Assembly: GCA_045593265.1 (NCBI GenBank)
Contig: JAZNWH010000129.1
Location: 4,992-68,991 of the forward strand
Direction of reading: 5' to 3'
Source: RGIG8497 sp045593265
Lineage (GTDB): Bacteria > Bacillota > Clostridia > RGIG6154
Length of the DNA: 64,000 nucleotides
How positions within the stretch are numbered: the stretch's first letter is position 1; each line of letters opens with the position of its first letter. Shown here in pieces: positions 26,231 through 33,740 of this stretch. The notes beneath the pieces are model-generated. The model saw only the letters and a list, made by a program, of their open reading frames with translations. It ran no database searches and had not been told where the DNA came from. The position numbers and the translations under genes are program-made.

Positions 26231-27493
26231 TTATTTGATAACATCATCACAAATTGTTATTTCCTTTATAATTCCTCTCAAATCTGTATCGCTTTTAACT
26301 TTAACGGTTATATAATTAGGAGTAAGACCAACATATCGGCCATCATCGGTAAGCTGTTCAAAAAGAACAGGATATGTTTTTTCTTTATTCTTTTCCACAA
26401 ACTCATTATGCATTTTCTGAGATAAAGTGTTAAGTTCTCTCGTTCTTTCTTCCTTAACTCTTTTTTCAAGCTGTCCATCCATCAACGCAGCTTTTGTGCC
26501 CTCTCTAGGAGAATAAGGAAATACGTGCATATGAGCAAAACCTATTGTTCCGGCAAACAAGACACTTTCTTTATGCTCAGCCTCTGTTTCACCCGGAAAA
26601 CCGGCAATCACATCGGTTGTTATTGCCGCTTCGGGAAAATACTCTTTTATTTTATCAATTTTTTCTTTGTATGTTGCAGTGTCGTAACGTCTGTTCATTC
26701 TTTTTAAAACACTGTCGCTTCCACTCTGCAAAGACAAATGAAAAGTCGGACATATCTTTCCCGTCTGTTTTAAAACTGACAGGAATTCATCTGTTATTAT
26801 TACAGGTTCCAATGAGCCTAACCGTATTCTTTCAATACCACTGACCCTAGACACTTCGCATATAACATCTTTAAGGGTTAAATCGTTATATTTGTATGCA
26901 GCAGTTTGTATTCCTGTAATTACTATTTCCTTAAATCCATTTCCTGCAAGTCTCTTTGCCTCGCAAATAATTTCATCGAAAGGTCTGCTTCTTACGGGCC
27001 CTCTTACATATGGTATTATGCAATAAGAACAAAACCTGTCGCAACCATCTTCAATTTTAATTAAAGCTCTGGTTTTTTCTTCATAGCTATTGAGCTTCAT
27101 ATCAGAGTATATGGCATTCTTTAAATCACTTACCCAGTAAATTTTTCTTTCATCTGCCAATTTCAATACCGCATCAGCTATCTTTTCCTTAGCATTATTG
27201 CCAAGAATTATATCAGCTTTGATTTCTTGAATTTCTTCTTTACTGAGCTTTTGTGCATAACATCCTGCAAGAACAGTAATTGATGAAGGATTTTGTTTCT
27301 TTGCTCTTGAAAGCATCTGGCGTGATTTTTTATCCCCCGTTGCGGTAACAGTACAGGAATTAACCACATACACGTCTGCCTTTTCATCAAAACTGCAGAT
27401 TGTAAAACCGTTTTTTTCAAATATTTCTTTCATTGCCTGGGTTTCATATTGATTAACACGACACCCAAGAGTATAAAATGCTGCTTTTTTCAT
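26231..27493 (-). CDS. mtaB: tRNA t6A37 methylthiotransferase MtaB
   Basis: 420 aa. The N-terminal UPF0004 domain (TLGCRVNQYETQAM) binds one iron-sulfur cluster; the radical-SAM domain has CDRFCSYCIIPYVRGPVRS; a C-terminal TRAM domain follows. It makes ms2t6A at position 37 of tRNA(Lys). The other methylthiotransferase, miaB, is at 32328-33728. Confidence 0.94.
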   Translation of the reverse strand: MKKAAFYTLGCRVNQYETQAMKEIFEKNGFTICSFDEKADVYVVNSCTVTATGDKKSRQMLSRAKKQNPSSITVLAGCYAQKLSKEEIQEIKADIILGNNAKEKIADAVLKLADERKIYWVSDLKNAIYSDMKLNSYEEKTRALIKIEDGCDRFCSYCIIPYVRGPVRSRPFDEIICEAKRLAGNGFKEIVITGIQTAAYKYNDLTLKDVICEVSRVSGIERIRLGSLEPVIITDEFLSVLKQTGKICPTFHLSLQSGSDSVLKRMNRRYDTATYKEKIDKIKEYFPEAAITTDVIAGFPGETEAEHKESVLFAGTIGFAHMHVFPYSPREGTKAALMDGQLEKRVKEERTRELNTLSQKMHNEFVEKNKEKTYPVLFEQLTDDGRYVGLTPNYITVKVKSDTDLRGIIKEITICDDVIK

Positions 27494-27532
27494 AATTTCA
27501 CCTTAATTTTTATAGTTATTGTGAATTATTTG

Positions 27533-27561
27533 TTGACTTATTTTAAAAATAGTTGTATTAT
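27533..27561 (+). promoter_or_regulatory. SigA-type promoter of the HPr-like gene
   Basis: TTGACT (27533-27538), 17 bp, then TATTAT (27556-27561), followed after about 40 bp by ACGGAGGTAACTCACA and the ATG. It is divergent from mtaB. Confidence 0.7.
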
Positions 27562-27602
27562 ATATGTAGTATAAAAAATATATAATACGGAGGTAACTCA
27601 CA

Positions 27603-27833
27603 ATGAAAACATTTAATATTATGCTTCATTCAATCAACGATGTTAAAAGCTTCGTTAATACTGTAAACAGATACGATTTTGATGTTGACCTTACATCAGG
27701 CAGATATGTTGTTGATGCAAAGTCAATTATGGGTATCTTCTCACTTGACTTATCAAAACCAATCAAGGTTGAGGTTTATTCAGACGATGCTGATACTTTC
27801 ATCAGCGAAGTAAAAGATTTTATCATTGACTGA
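27603..27833 (+). CDS. HPr-like protein lacking the phosphoryl-carrier histidine
   Basis: 76 aa with the HPr fold length and the regulatory-serine motif AKSIMGIFSL, which matches the Ser46 site of Firmicutes HPr (KSIMGVMSL). The N-terminal active site GxHxRPA is not there: the region reads IMLHSINDVKSFV, with Ser at the position of His15 and no Arg17-Pro18. This is the pattern of Crh-type regulators, which are phosphorylated on serine by HPr kinase and act with CcpA but carry no PTS phosphate. It is monocistronic, with its own promoter and terminator. Confidence 0.75.
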   Translation: MKTFNIMLHSINDVKSFVNTVNRYDFDVDLTSGRYVVDAKSIMGIFSLDLSKPIKVEVYSDDADTFISEVKDFIID

Positions 27834-27843
27834 TTTATCTGGA

Positions 27844-27873
27844 AAAGAAACCTTAATGGTTTCTTTTTCTTTG
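27844..27873 (+). terminator. Terminator of the HPr-like gene
   Basis: AAAGAAACC pairs with GGTTTCTTT around TTAAT, followed by TTCTTTG. It lies about 10 bp after the stop codon and directly before the tandem repeat array. Confidence 0.75.
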
Positions 27874-27876
27874 TAC

Positions 27877-28290
27877 ATTATAACATGAGTGCAAGTCGCA
27901 ATCGACTTGCTTCACACCGTTTCAATAAACACATCAGCTTTTGGGGTCAAAGACCACAAAACACTTTGGTTGTGTTTATTATAACATAGGTGCAAGTCGC
28001 AATCGACTTGCTTCACACCGTTTCAATAAACACATCAGCTTTTGGGGTCAAAGGCCCCAAAATACCTTGGTTGTGTTTATTATAACATAGGTGCAAGTCG
28101 CAATCGACTTGCTTCACACCGTTTCAATAAACACATCAGCTTTTGGGGTCAAAGGTCCCAAAATACCTTGGTTGTGTTTATTATAACATAGGTGCAAGTC
28201 GCAATCGACTTGCTTCACACCGTTTCAATAAACACATCAGCTTTTGGGGTCAAAGGTCCCAAAACACCTTTACTGTGTTTATTATAACAC
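27877..28290 (+). repeat. Four tandem 101-bp structured repeats
   Basis: Four near-identical units with a period of exactly 101 bp (GTGCAAG at 27889, 27990, 28091 and 28192). Each holds three nested or adjacent inverted repeats: GCAAGTCG-CAAT-CGACTTGC; an outer pair AATAAACACA / TGTGTTTATT; and an inner pair TTTTGGGGTC / GGNCCCAAAA around AAA. Differences among copies cluster in the inner stem and mostly keep pairing by G-C, A-T or G-T. The outer arms also occur at 393-424. There are no variable spacers, so this is not a CRISPR. There is no open reading frame of note. Confidence 0.85.
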
Positions 28291-28334
28291 ATATTTTGTG
28301 TTTTGTGTAGACTAAAATTTATGGAGGCACAAAT

Positions 28335-28910
28335 TTGATAGATTACCAGTTTACTTTTCAGGAGCCTATGGAAATAAAGCTCATTATACTGTATATCGTA
28401 TACCAGTCAAAAAGTGTTGCAAAACAGGATGCTGTGGAAAGGACTTTTCTTTGCGATTTTATCGCAGAGCATATCCGTGTCAATTACTTTGATATGCAAA
28501 TACAGCTTTCTACCCTTTGCGAGGACGGTCATCTCCGTTCTTTTATGAGTAATCTCAAAGAGAAAATCATGATTACCGAAAAAGGCTCATACGCAATTGA
28601 AAGCTTTGCTACATCCATTCCGCGTTCTGTTCGCGATAAGGTTGACACTATAATTTCAGGCAGTGTTCACGAATATAAAGAGGGGCAGACTGTGTCTGTT
28701 GATTATTGGAAAGAAAACGAAAATCAGCACACTGCAGTTCTGAATATTATGGATAATGAAAAAAATGTTTTCAAGCTCCATGTTTCTCTTCCTGATTCAA
28801 AAGATGCACAAATTTTAAAATCCAAATTTAAAGAAAAGCCTGAATATTTTTATTCACAAATAATTGCAATGTGCTCGGAGGCTATAGACGAGGGTAAAAA
28901 AATACAGTAA
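28335..28910 (+). CDS. DUF4364 family protein
   Basis: 191 aa from a TTG with GGAGG upstream. The opening MEIKLIILYIVYQ, followed by a winged-helix-like segment (YFDMQIQLSTLCEDGHL), matches DUF4364, a clostridial family with a predicted N-terminal helix-turn-helix and a C-terminal beta domain. Function is unknown; a transcriptional role is plausible from the fold. It lies directly after the 101-bp repeat array and before the amino-acid transporter. Confidence 0.75.
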   Translation: MIDYQFTFQEPMEIKLIILYIVYQSKSVAKQDAVERTFLCDFIAEHIRVNYFDMQIQLSTLCEDGHLRSFMSNLKEKIMITEKGSYAIESFATSIPRSVRDKVDTIISGSVHEYKEGQTVSVDYWKENENQHTAVLNIMDNEKNVFKLHVSLPDSKDAQILKSKFKEKPEYFYSQIIAMCSEAIDEGKKIQ

Positions 28911-28934
28911 AAATGAATAATTTTGCATAAAAAC

Positions 28935-28963
28935 TTGACAAAAATAATATTATGGATTAAAAT
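28935..28963 (+). promoter_or_regulatory. SigA-type promoter of the amino-acid ABC operon
   Basis: TTGACA (28935-28940), a 17-bp spacer, TAAAAT (28958-28963), then ACGGAGG before the ATG at 28998. Confidence 0.75.
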
Positions 28964-28997
28964 GAGCTTACATATAAAAATACGGAGGTTTTTTAAA

Positions 28998-29756
28998 ATG
29001 AAAAAAATTTTATCTTTAATTCTTGCTGTTGCAATGATTTGCTTAGTTCTCACATCTTGCGGCGGCGGTAACGACAATGTAATCACAATGGCTACAAATG
29101 CTGAATTCCCACCATATGAATATATGGAAAACAACGAAATCGTTGGTATTGATGCTGAAATCGGTAAAGCTATTGCTGAAAAACTCGGCTATGAACTTGT
29201 TATCGAAAATGTTGATTTTGATTCTCTTATTCCGGGCGTTCAGACAGGAAAATATGATTTCGTTATGGCAGGTATGACTGTTACTGAAGACCGTCTTGAA
29301 CAGGTTAACTTCAGCCAGACATATGCTAAAGGTGTTCAGTCAATCATCGTAAAAGAAGGTTCAGCTATTAAATCTGTTGATGACCTTTTTGCTGAAGGTG
29401 CTAACAACAAAATCGGTGTTCAGCTCGCTACAACAGGCGACCTTTACTGCACATGGGATATCGAAGACGAAGGACTCGGTACTGTTGAAAGATACAACAA
29501 AGGTGCAGATGCTGTAATGGCTCTTACATCAGGTAAAATCGACTGTGTTGTTATCGATAACGAACCTGCAAAGGTTTTCGTTAAAAACAACGAAGGTCTT
29601 AAAATTCTTGACACAGAATACATAGAAGAAGATTATGCTATTGCTGTATCAAAGGATAATGCCGAATTACTTGAAAAAATTGATGCTGCTTTAGGCGAAC
29701 TTATCGCTGACGGAACAGTTCAGAAAATCATTGACAAGTATATCCCTGCTGAATAA
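28998..29756 (+). CDS. Amino-acid ABC transporter substrate-binding lipoprotein
   Basis: 252 aa from the ATG at 28998 (GGAGG upstream; the longer frame from 28923 overlaps the promoter). A lipoprotein signal ends LTSCGGG. The mature protein is SBP_bac_3 type: ATNAEFPPYEYMENNEIVGIDAEIG, FDSLIPGVQTGKYDFVMAGMTVTEDR. It captures a polar or charged amino acid for the permease and ATPase that follow. A strong hairpin separates it from them, so it is probably made in excess. Confidence 0.92.
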   Translation: MKKILSLILAVAMICLVLTSCGGGNDNVITMATNAEFPPYEYMENNEIVGIDAEIGKAIAEKLGYELVIENVDFDSLIPGVQTGKYDFVMAGMTVTEDRLEQVNFSQTYAKGVQSIIVKEGSAIKSVDDLFAEGANNKIGVQLATTGDLYCTWDIEDEGLGTVERYNKGADAVMALTSGKIDCVVIDNEPAKVFVKNNEGLKILDTEYIEEDYAIAVSKDNAELLEKIDAALGELIADGTVQKIIDKYIPAE

Positions 29757-29778
29757 TATATTAATAAAAAATCTTAAA

Positions 29779-29815
29779 GGGGATGTAAAAAATTCGTTTT
29801 TTACATCCTCTTTTA
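29779..29815 (+). terminator. Partial terminator between binding protein and permease
   Basis: GGATGTAAAAAA pairs with TTTTTTACATCC around TTCG, followed by TCTTTT. Placed inside the operon, it likely lowers transcription of the membrane components relative to the binding protein. Confidence 0.75.
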
Positions 29816-29836
29816 ATGTGTAAAGGTGGTTAGTTT

Positions 29837-30565
29837 ATGCCTGAATGGATTTTAAAGCTTGCAAAAGACTTTAACACAGCATTCATTGAAGACAACAGAT
29901 GGAAGTATTTGGTTGAAGGTGTGCAAAACACACTTATTCTTACTTTTTTCGCTCTCGTTTTAGGTGTTATATTAGGTGTTGTTATTGCTGCAGTACGAAC
30001 AACCTATGACAAGCAATATGCAGTTATGCGAAAAGGAATAGGTAAGTTTTTCCTTGCTTTTTCAAATGCAATATGTAAGATTTATCTTACTGTAATAAGA
30101 GGAACACCTGCTATGGTGCAAATTCTTATTATCTTCTTTATAATTATGGCAAGTTCTGATAATAAGATGCTTTGCGGTATTATAGCTTTCGGTATAAATT
30201 CTGCTGCATATGTTGCAGAAATTATACGAAGCGGTATTATGAGTATTGATGTAGGACAAACTGAAGCAGGACGTTCCCTTGGCTTTAATTACATTCAGAC
30301 AATGTGGTTTATTGTTCTGCCTCAGGCATTTAAAAATATACTCCCTGCCCTCGCAAACGAATTTATTGTATTACTTAAAGAAACAGCTATCGCAGGTTAC
30401 GTTGGTGTAACAGACCTTACGAGAGGTGCAAACATAATAAGAGGTATTACATATCAGAGTTTCTGGCCTCTTCTTGCTATCGCAGGAATTTATCTTGTGA
30501 TGGTAATGTTCTTTACATGGGCAGTAGGTATTTTAGAAAGGAGATTGAGAAAAAGTGAAAGATAA
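29837..30565 (+). CDS. Amino-acid ABC transporter permease (HisM/GlnP type)
   Basis: 242 aa, five membrane helices. It has the polar amino-acid permease features GVQNTLILTFFALVLG near the N-terminus and the EAA-type loop EAGRSLGFNYIQTMWFIVLPQA that docks to the ATPase. It overlaps the ATPase gene by 11 bases. The ribosome-binding site is AAAGGTGG. Confidence 0.93.
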   Translation: MPEWILKLAKDFNTAFIEDNRWKYLVEGVQNTLILTFFALVLGVILGVVIAAVRTTYDKQYAVMRKGIGKFFLAFSNAICKIYLTVIRGTPAMVQILIIFFIIMASSDNKMLCGIIAFGINSAAYVAEIIRSGIMSIDVGQTEAGRSLGFNYIQTMWFIVLPQAFKNILPALANEFIVLLKETAIAGYVGVTDLTRGANIIRGITYQSFWPLLAIAGIYLVMVMFFTWAVGILERRLRKSER

Positions 30566-31298
30566 TTTTGTTATTGAAACTCACAATCTCTGTAAGTATT
30601 ACAATGGTGGTGTAATCAAAGCTCTTGACGGAGTTGATACAAAAATTAAAAAAGGCGAAGTTGTTGTTGTAATAGGACCTTCAGGAAGCGGAAAGTCAAC
30701 CTATTTGCGTTCTCTTAACCTTCTTGAAAATCCTACAGACGGAACAATTCTTTTTGAAGATACTGATATTACATCTCCTAAAGCGGACATCAATAAGCAC
30801 AGACAAAAAATGGGAATGGTTTTTCAGCATTTTAATCTTTTCCCACACATGACTATTCTTAAGAATATGACAATTGCTCCTATAAAGCTTTTGAAAATTT
30901 CCAAAAGCGACGCTGAAGAAAAAGCCCTGACTCTTTTAAAAAGGGTAGGTCTTGAAGACAGAGCAAATGCATATCCATCTCAGCTTTCAGGTGGTCAGAA
31001 GCAAAGAGTTGCTATTGTAAGAGCTTTAATGATGAATCCTGAAGTTATGCTTTTCGACGAACCAACATCTGCTCTTGACCCCGAAATGGTCGGAGAAGTT
31101 CTTGATGTTATGAAAAGCCTTGCAAAAGAAGGTATGACAATGGTTGTTGTTACTCACGAAATGGGATTTGCAAGAGAAGTTGCCGACAGAGTCATATTTA
31201 TGTCAGAGGGTAAAATTTATGAAGAAGGAACTCCTGAAGAAATATTTACAAACCCTCAACAACTAAGAACACAGCAATTTTTGCACAGTGTACTTTAA
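30555..31298 (+). CDS. Amino-acid ABC transporter ATPase (GlnQ type)
   Basis: 247 aa from a GTG with AAAGGAGATTG upstream, inside the end of the permease gene. Walker A GPSGSGKSTYLRSL, Q-loop FQHFNLFPH, signature LSGGQKQRVAIVRAL, Walker B VMLFDEPTSALDPE and the switch His VTHEMGFAREVA. It drives import by the adjoining permease. Confidence 0.95.
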   Translation: MKDNFVIETHNLCKYYNGGVIKALDGVDTKIKKGEVVVVIGPSGSGKSTYLRSLNLLENPTDGTILFEDTDITSPKADINKHRQKMGMVFQHFNLFPHMTILKNMTIAPIKLLKISKSDAEEKALTLLKRVGLEDRANAYPSQLSGGQKQRVAIVRALMMNPEVMLFDEPTSALDPEMVGEVLDVMKSLAKEGMTMVVVTHEMGFAREVADRVIFMSEGKIYEEGTPEEIFTNPQQLRTQQFLHSVL

Positions 31299-31307
31299 AA
31301 CAAATGA

Positions 31308-31346
31308 ACAGGTGTTAAAAACTAACTGTTTTTAACACCTGTTTTT
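31308..31346. terminator. Bidirectional terminator
   Basis: ACAGGTGTTAAAAAC pairs with GTTTTTAACACCTGT, followed by TTTTT on the plus strand. It lies between the converging GlnQ-type gene and the lipoprotein gene and can serve both. Confidence 0.8.
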
Positions 31347-31349
31347 AAT

Positions 31350-31616
31350 TTAGGGATTACAAGTTTTACAGCTCCTGTATCCTGCATCTACCGCTTCTCC
31401 TATATTTTCAAACCAAATTTCATTATCACTTTTTATGTTTTTTGCCCACTTGCAATCAGAATAATGATAAACATCTGAATTCATAGAACCTACATAAACT
31501 TCTTCTTTAAATACATTTGTTTCTTCCTGAATTATGTTTGTCTCTGTTGTCCCACACGAACACAATACAAAGATTAATACCATTACATTTACAAAGCACA
31601 ATAACCTTTTTATCAT
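31350..31616 (-). CDS. Small lipoprotein with a His/Cys metal-site-like C-terminus
   Basis: 88 aa from the ATG at 31616 (GGGAGG upstream). The signal peptide ends IFVLCSCG, so it is a lipoprotein. The C-terminal ~45 residues read YVGSMNSDVYHYSDCKWAKNI and GEAVDAGYRSCKTCNP. This is the Ada-metal-binding-like module (YHxxxCxxA.I and a closing AGYRPCKxC) often found at the ends of secreted nucleases. The partner or substrate is unknown. Repeat copy A begins just upstream. Confidence 0.65.
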   Translation of the reverse strand: MIKRLLCFVNVMVLIFVLCSCGTTETNIIQEETNVFKEEVYVGSMNSDVYHYSDCKWAKNIKSDNEIWFENIGEAVDAGYRSCKTCNP

Positions 31617-31634
31617 AATAATCCTCCCTAAAAT

Positions 31635-31718
31635 AAAAAAGTGCGTAGTCAGCCCGAAAGCAAGACTACACACCAAAAAGCGTAGTCTCTTTCAAAATGT
31701 TACCACACACTTTTTTTA
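31635..31718 (+). repeat. Structured repeat, copy A
   Basis: An A-run followed by GTGCGTAGTC, then GACTACACAC (a hairpin around CCCGAAAGC), a middle part with CTCTTTCAAAA, and a closing ACCACACACTTTTTTT that is inversely related to the opening. It is about 84 bp long. Copy B is at 31902-31983. Several changes between the copies lie in paired positions. Confidence 0.65.
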
Positions 31719-31727
31719 CCATATGCT

Positions 31728-31797
31728 CTTAAACCACAAGGATATGTCGAAAGAAGAACTTACGCTTTTTAACAATAGCGTAGTCCTTGAGTTTAAG
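31728..31797. repeat. Nested inverted repeat between the two structured repeats
   Basis: CTTAAAC..AAGGA pairs with TCCTT..GTTTAAG, and inside it TACGCT pairs with AGCGTA around TTTTAACAAT. The remainder of 31677-32035 is AT-rich and holds no supported gene; a plus-strand open frame there runs through the repeats and has no ribosome-binding site. Confidence 0.55.
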
Positions 31798-31901
31798 ATT
31801 TATACATATAGGCATAAAAATACTATATATAAGCATATTAAATTTTTAGTAAAAAAAGTTGTGGTAGTAGTATTATATCACATTTTCTGAAAAAACACAA
31901 C

Positions 31902-31983
31902 AAAAAAGTGCGTAGCCACCTCGAAAGCAGGCCACGCACCAAAAAAGAACTGACTCTGTTTCAAAAATTGCTACACACTTTTA
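31902..31983 (+). repeat. Structured repeat, copy B
   Basis: Second copy of the element at 31635-31718. It opens AAAAAAGTGCGTAGCC, has the CTCGAAAGC loop region, pairs with GGCCACGCACC, has a middle CTGTTTCAAAA and closes GCTACACACTTTT. It lies upstream of and divergent from the AbrB-like gene. Confidence 0.65.
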
Positions 31984-32035
31984 ACATAACATCTTGACAA
32001 AATTCAGAGTATATAGAAACAGTAGTATGTTTTAT

Positions 32036-32275
32036 TTACATTTTTTTAATTTTTTCGATACATTTTTTGCAAATATATCTTCCCTCATATTTTGTAAGTT
32101 CTTTTCTTTCTTCGCAGAAAATACAAAATTCGACATCTTGTTTACGGAGTATTATATCATCTCCGTCTACCAGAATTTCAAAAGCTTTGAATTCCATAGT
32201 TTTACGCAAGGTATTCGGTATCTGGAATCTTCCCAGATTATCCACTTCTTTTATTATTTTAGTTGATTGTTTCAT
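32036..32275 (-). CDS. AbrB/SpoVT-type regulator with a C-terminal zinc ribbon
   Basis: 79 aa. The N-terminal swapped-hairpin DNA-binding domain reads IIKEVDNLGRFQIPNTLRKTM and IILRKQD, as in AbrB and SpoVT. The C-terminus has CxxC (CIFC) and CKKC about 22 residues apart, a predicted zinc ribbon. Such AbrB-ribbon proteins are common in Clostridia. GGGGTGAATTAAA precedes the ATG. Target genes are unknown. Confidence 0.8.
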   Translation of the reverse strand: MKQSTKIIKEVDNLGRFQIPNTLRKTMEFKAFEILVDGDDIILRKQDVEFCIFCEERKELTKYEGRYICKKCIEKIKKM

Positions 32276-32327
32276 TTTAATTCACCCCAAAGGTATTTTA
32301 ACATTATTGTCATAAAATGTCAAATAT

Positions 32328-33728
32328 TTAAACCAATTCACCATTAAGAGACCATGTTCTTACTTCGGAAATCTTTATATTTATAATTTCCCCTATCAAA
32401 GAGCTGTCTCCTTTAAAATTAACAATTTTATTCTCGGGAGTTCTTCCTTGCAGAGTTTCAGGGTCATTTTTTGAATAACCGTCAACAAAAATTTCAACAA
32501 TCTTCCCTGCATAGGTTTCGTTTATTTCCCTGGAAATCTTGTTCTGAACTTCTAACAGCTCATCAAAATTCTTTTGAATTTGTTCCTCACTTAGAACAAA
32601 ATCCATAGTTGCTGCTTTTGTTCCCCGTCTTCTTGAGTATATGAAAGTAAACATAGAATCGTATCTTACTTCTTTAACAAGAGATACTGTTTCCTTAAAG
32701 TCTTCCACGGTTTCTGTAGGAAAACCTACTATTATGTCGGTAGATAGTGCAATATTGGGAATTTTAGCTCTTATTTTCTTTATCGTTTCAAGGTATTTTT
32801 CCCTTGTATATGAACGATTCATATCCTTAAGAACTTTATTACTGCCCGCCTGAACAGGAAGATGAAGCTGAGGGCAAACTTTATTACACTCAGCCATTGC
32901 ACAAATCAGCTCGTCTGAAATATCTTTAGGATGTGATGTTGCAAAACGTATTCTTTCAATCCCGTCAATTTCGTTAACAGCTCTTAAAAGCTGAGCAAAA
33001 GTTTTACCGTTTTCCAGGTCGTTACCGTAAGAGTTTACGTTTTGACCAAGTAATGTAACCTCCTTATATCCGTCTTTTGCAAGATTTTCAATTTCAGAAA
33101 TTACATCTTCAAATTTTCTGCTTCTTTCCCTGCCCCTTACATAGGGAACTACACAGTAAGTACAAAAATTATTACAGCCATACATTATACTTACCCAAGC
33201 TTTATATTTATCATCGTGAAGAACAGGAATATCTTCTACGATATATCCGTCGCAATTTTCCACATCCATAACAGCTTTTTTTCTTGCTTCCAATAAAAGC
33301 TGAGGGAATTTATAAAGTGCATGTGTACCGAATATCAATTCTACATGACGGAATTTTGAAGCGAGAAGCTCTGCAACCTCTTTCTGTTGAACCATACATC
33401 CGCAAACACCTATAATAACATCCTTTTTCTTCGCCTTTAAAAATTTAAGTGCACCCACATTGCCCTTTAATTTCATTTCAGCGTTTTCTCTTACTGCGCA
33501 GGTGTTGAAAATGATTACATCACATTCTTCTCTGTTCTCCCACAACTGATACCCCATTGCACTAAGCATACCCTTAAGTCTTTCAGAATCATTTTCATTC
33601 TGTTGACAACCATAAGTTATTACACAAGCTTTCGGCTGAACCTTTTTAGATTCATTTATTTTTTTTAATGTTTCAATACATTCTTTCTGATATTCAAGTT
33701 CTTTCGCATCTACTGATGTATTTCTCAT
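32328..33728 (-). CDS. miaB: tRNA i6A37 methylthiotransferase MiaB
   Basis: 466 aa. UPF0004 domain (ITYGCQQNENDSERLKGML), radical-SAM cluster CNNFCTYCVVPYVRGRERSR, and a C-terminal TRAM domain from about 400. It adds the methylthio group to i6A37 of tRNAs reading UNN codons. AAAGGAGTACGC precedes the ATG. Confidence 0.95.
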   Translation of the reverse strand: MRNTSVDAKELEYQKECIETLKKINESKKVQPKACVITYGCQQNENDSERLKGMLSAMGYQLWENREECDVIIFNTCAVRENAEMKLKGNVGALKFLKAKKKDVIIGVCGCMVQQKEVAELLASKFRHVELIFGTHALYKFPQLLLEARKKAVMDVENCDGYIVEDIPVLHDDKYKAWVSIMYGCNNFCTYCVVPYVRGRERSRKFEDVISEIENLAKDGYKEVTLLGQNVNSYGNDLENGKTFAQLLRAVNEIDGIERIRFATSHPKDISDELICAMAECNKVCPQLHLPVQAGSNKVLKDMNRSYTREKYLETIKKIRAKIPNIALSTDIIVGFPTETVEDFKETVSLVKEVRYDSMFTFIYSRRRGTKAATMDFVLSEEQIQKNFDELLEVQNKISREINETYAGKIVEIFVDGYSKNDPETLQGRTPENKIVNFKGDSSLIGEIINIKISEVRTWSLNGELV

Positions 33729-33740
33729 ATGCGTACTCCT

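Noticed and set aside
27877..28290. CRISPR array
   Set aside because: Units are 101 bp and nearly identical end to end; there are no unique spacers and no cas genes nearby.
31534..31890. 118-codon plus-strand ORF
   Set aside because: It crosses the lipoprotein gene in antisense and the structured repeats, and lacks a ribosome-binding site.
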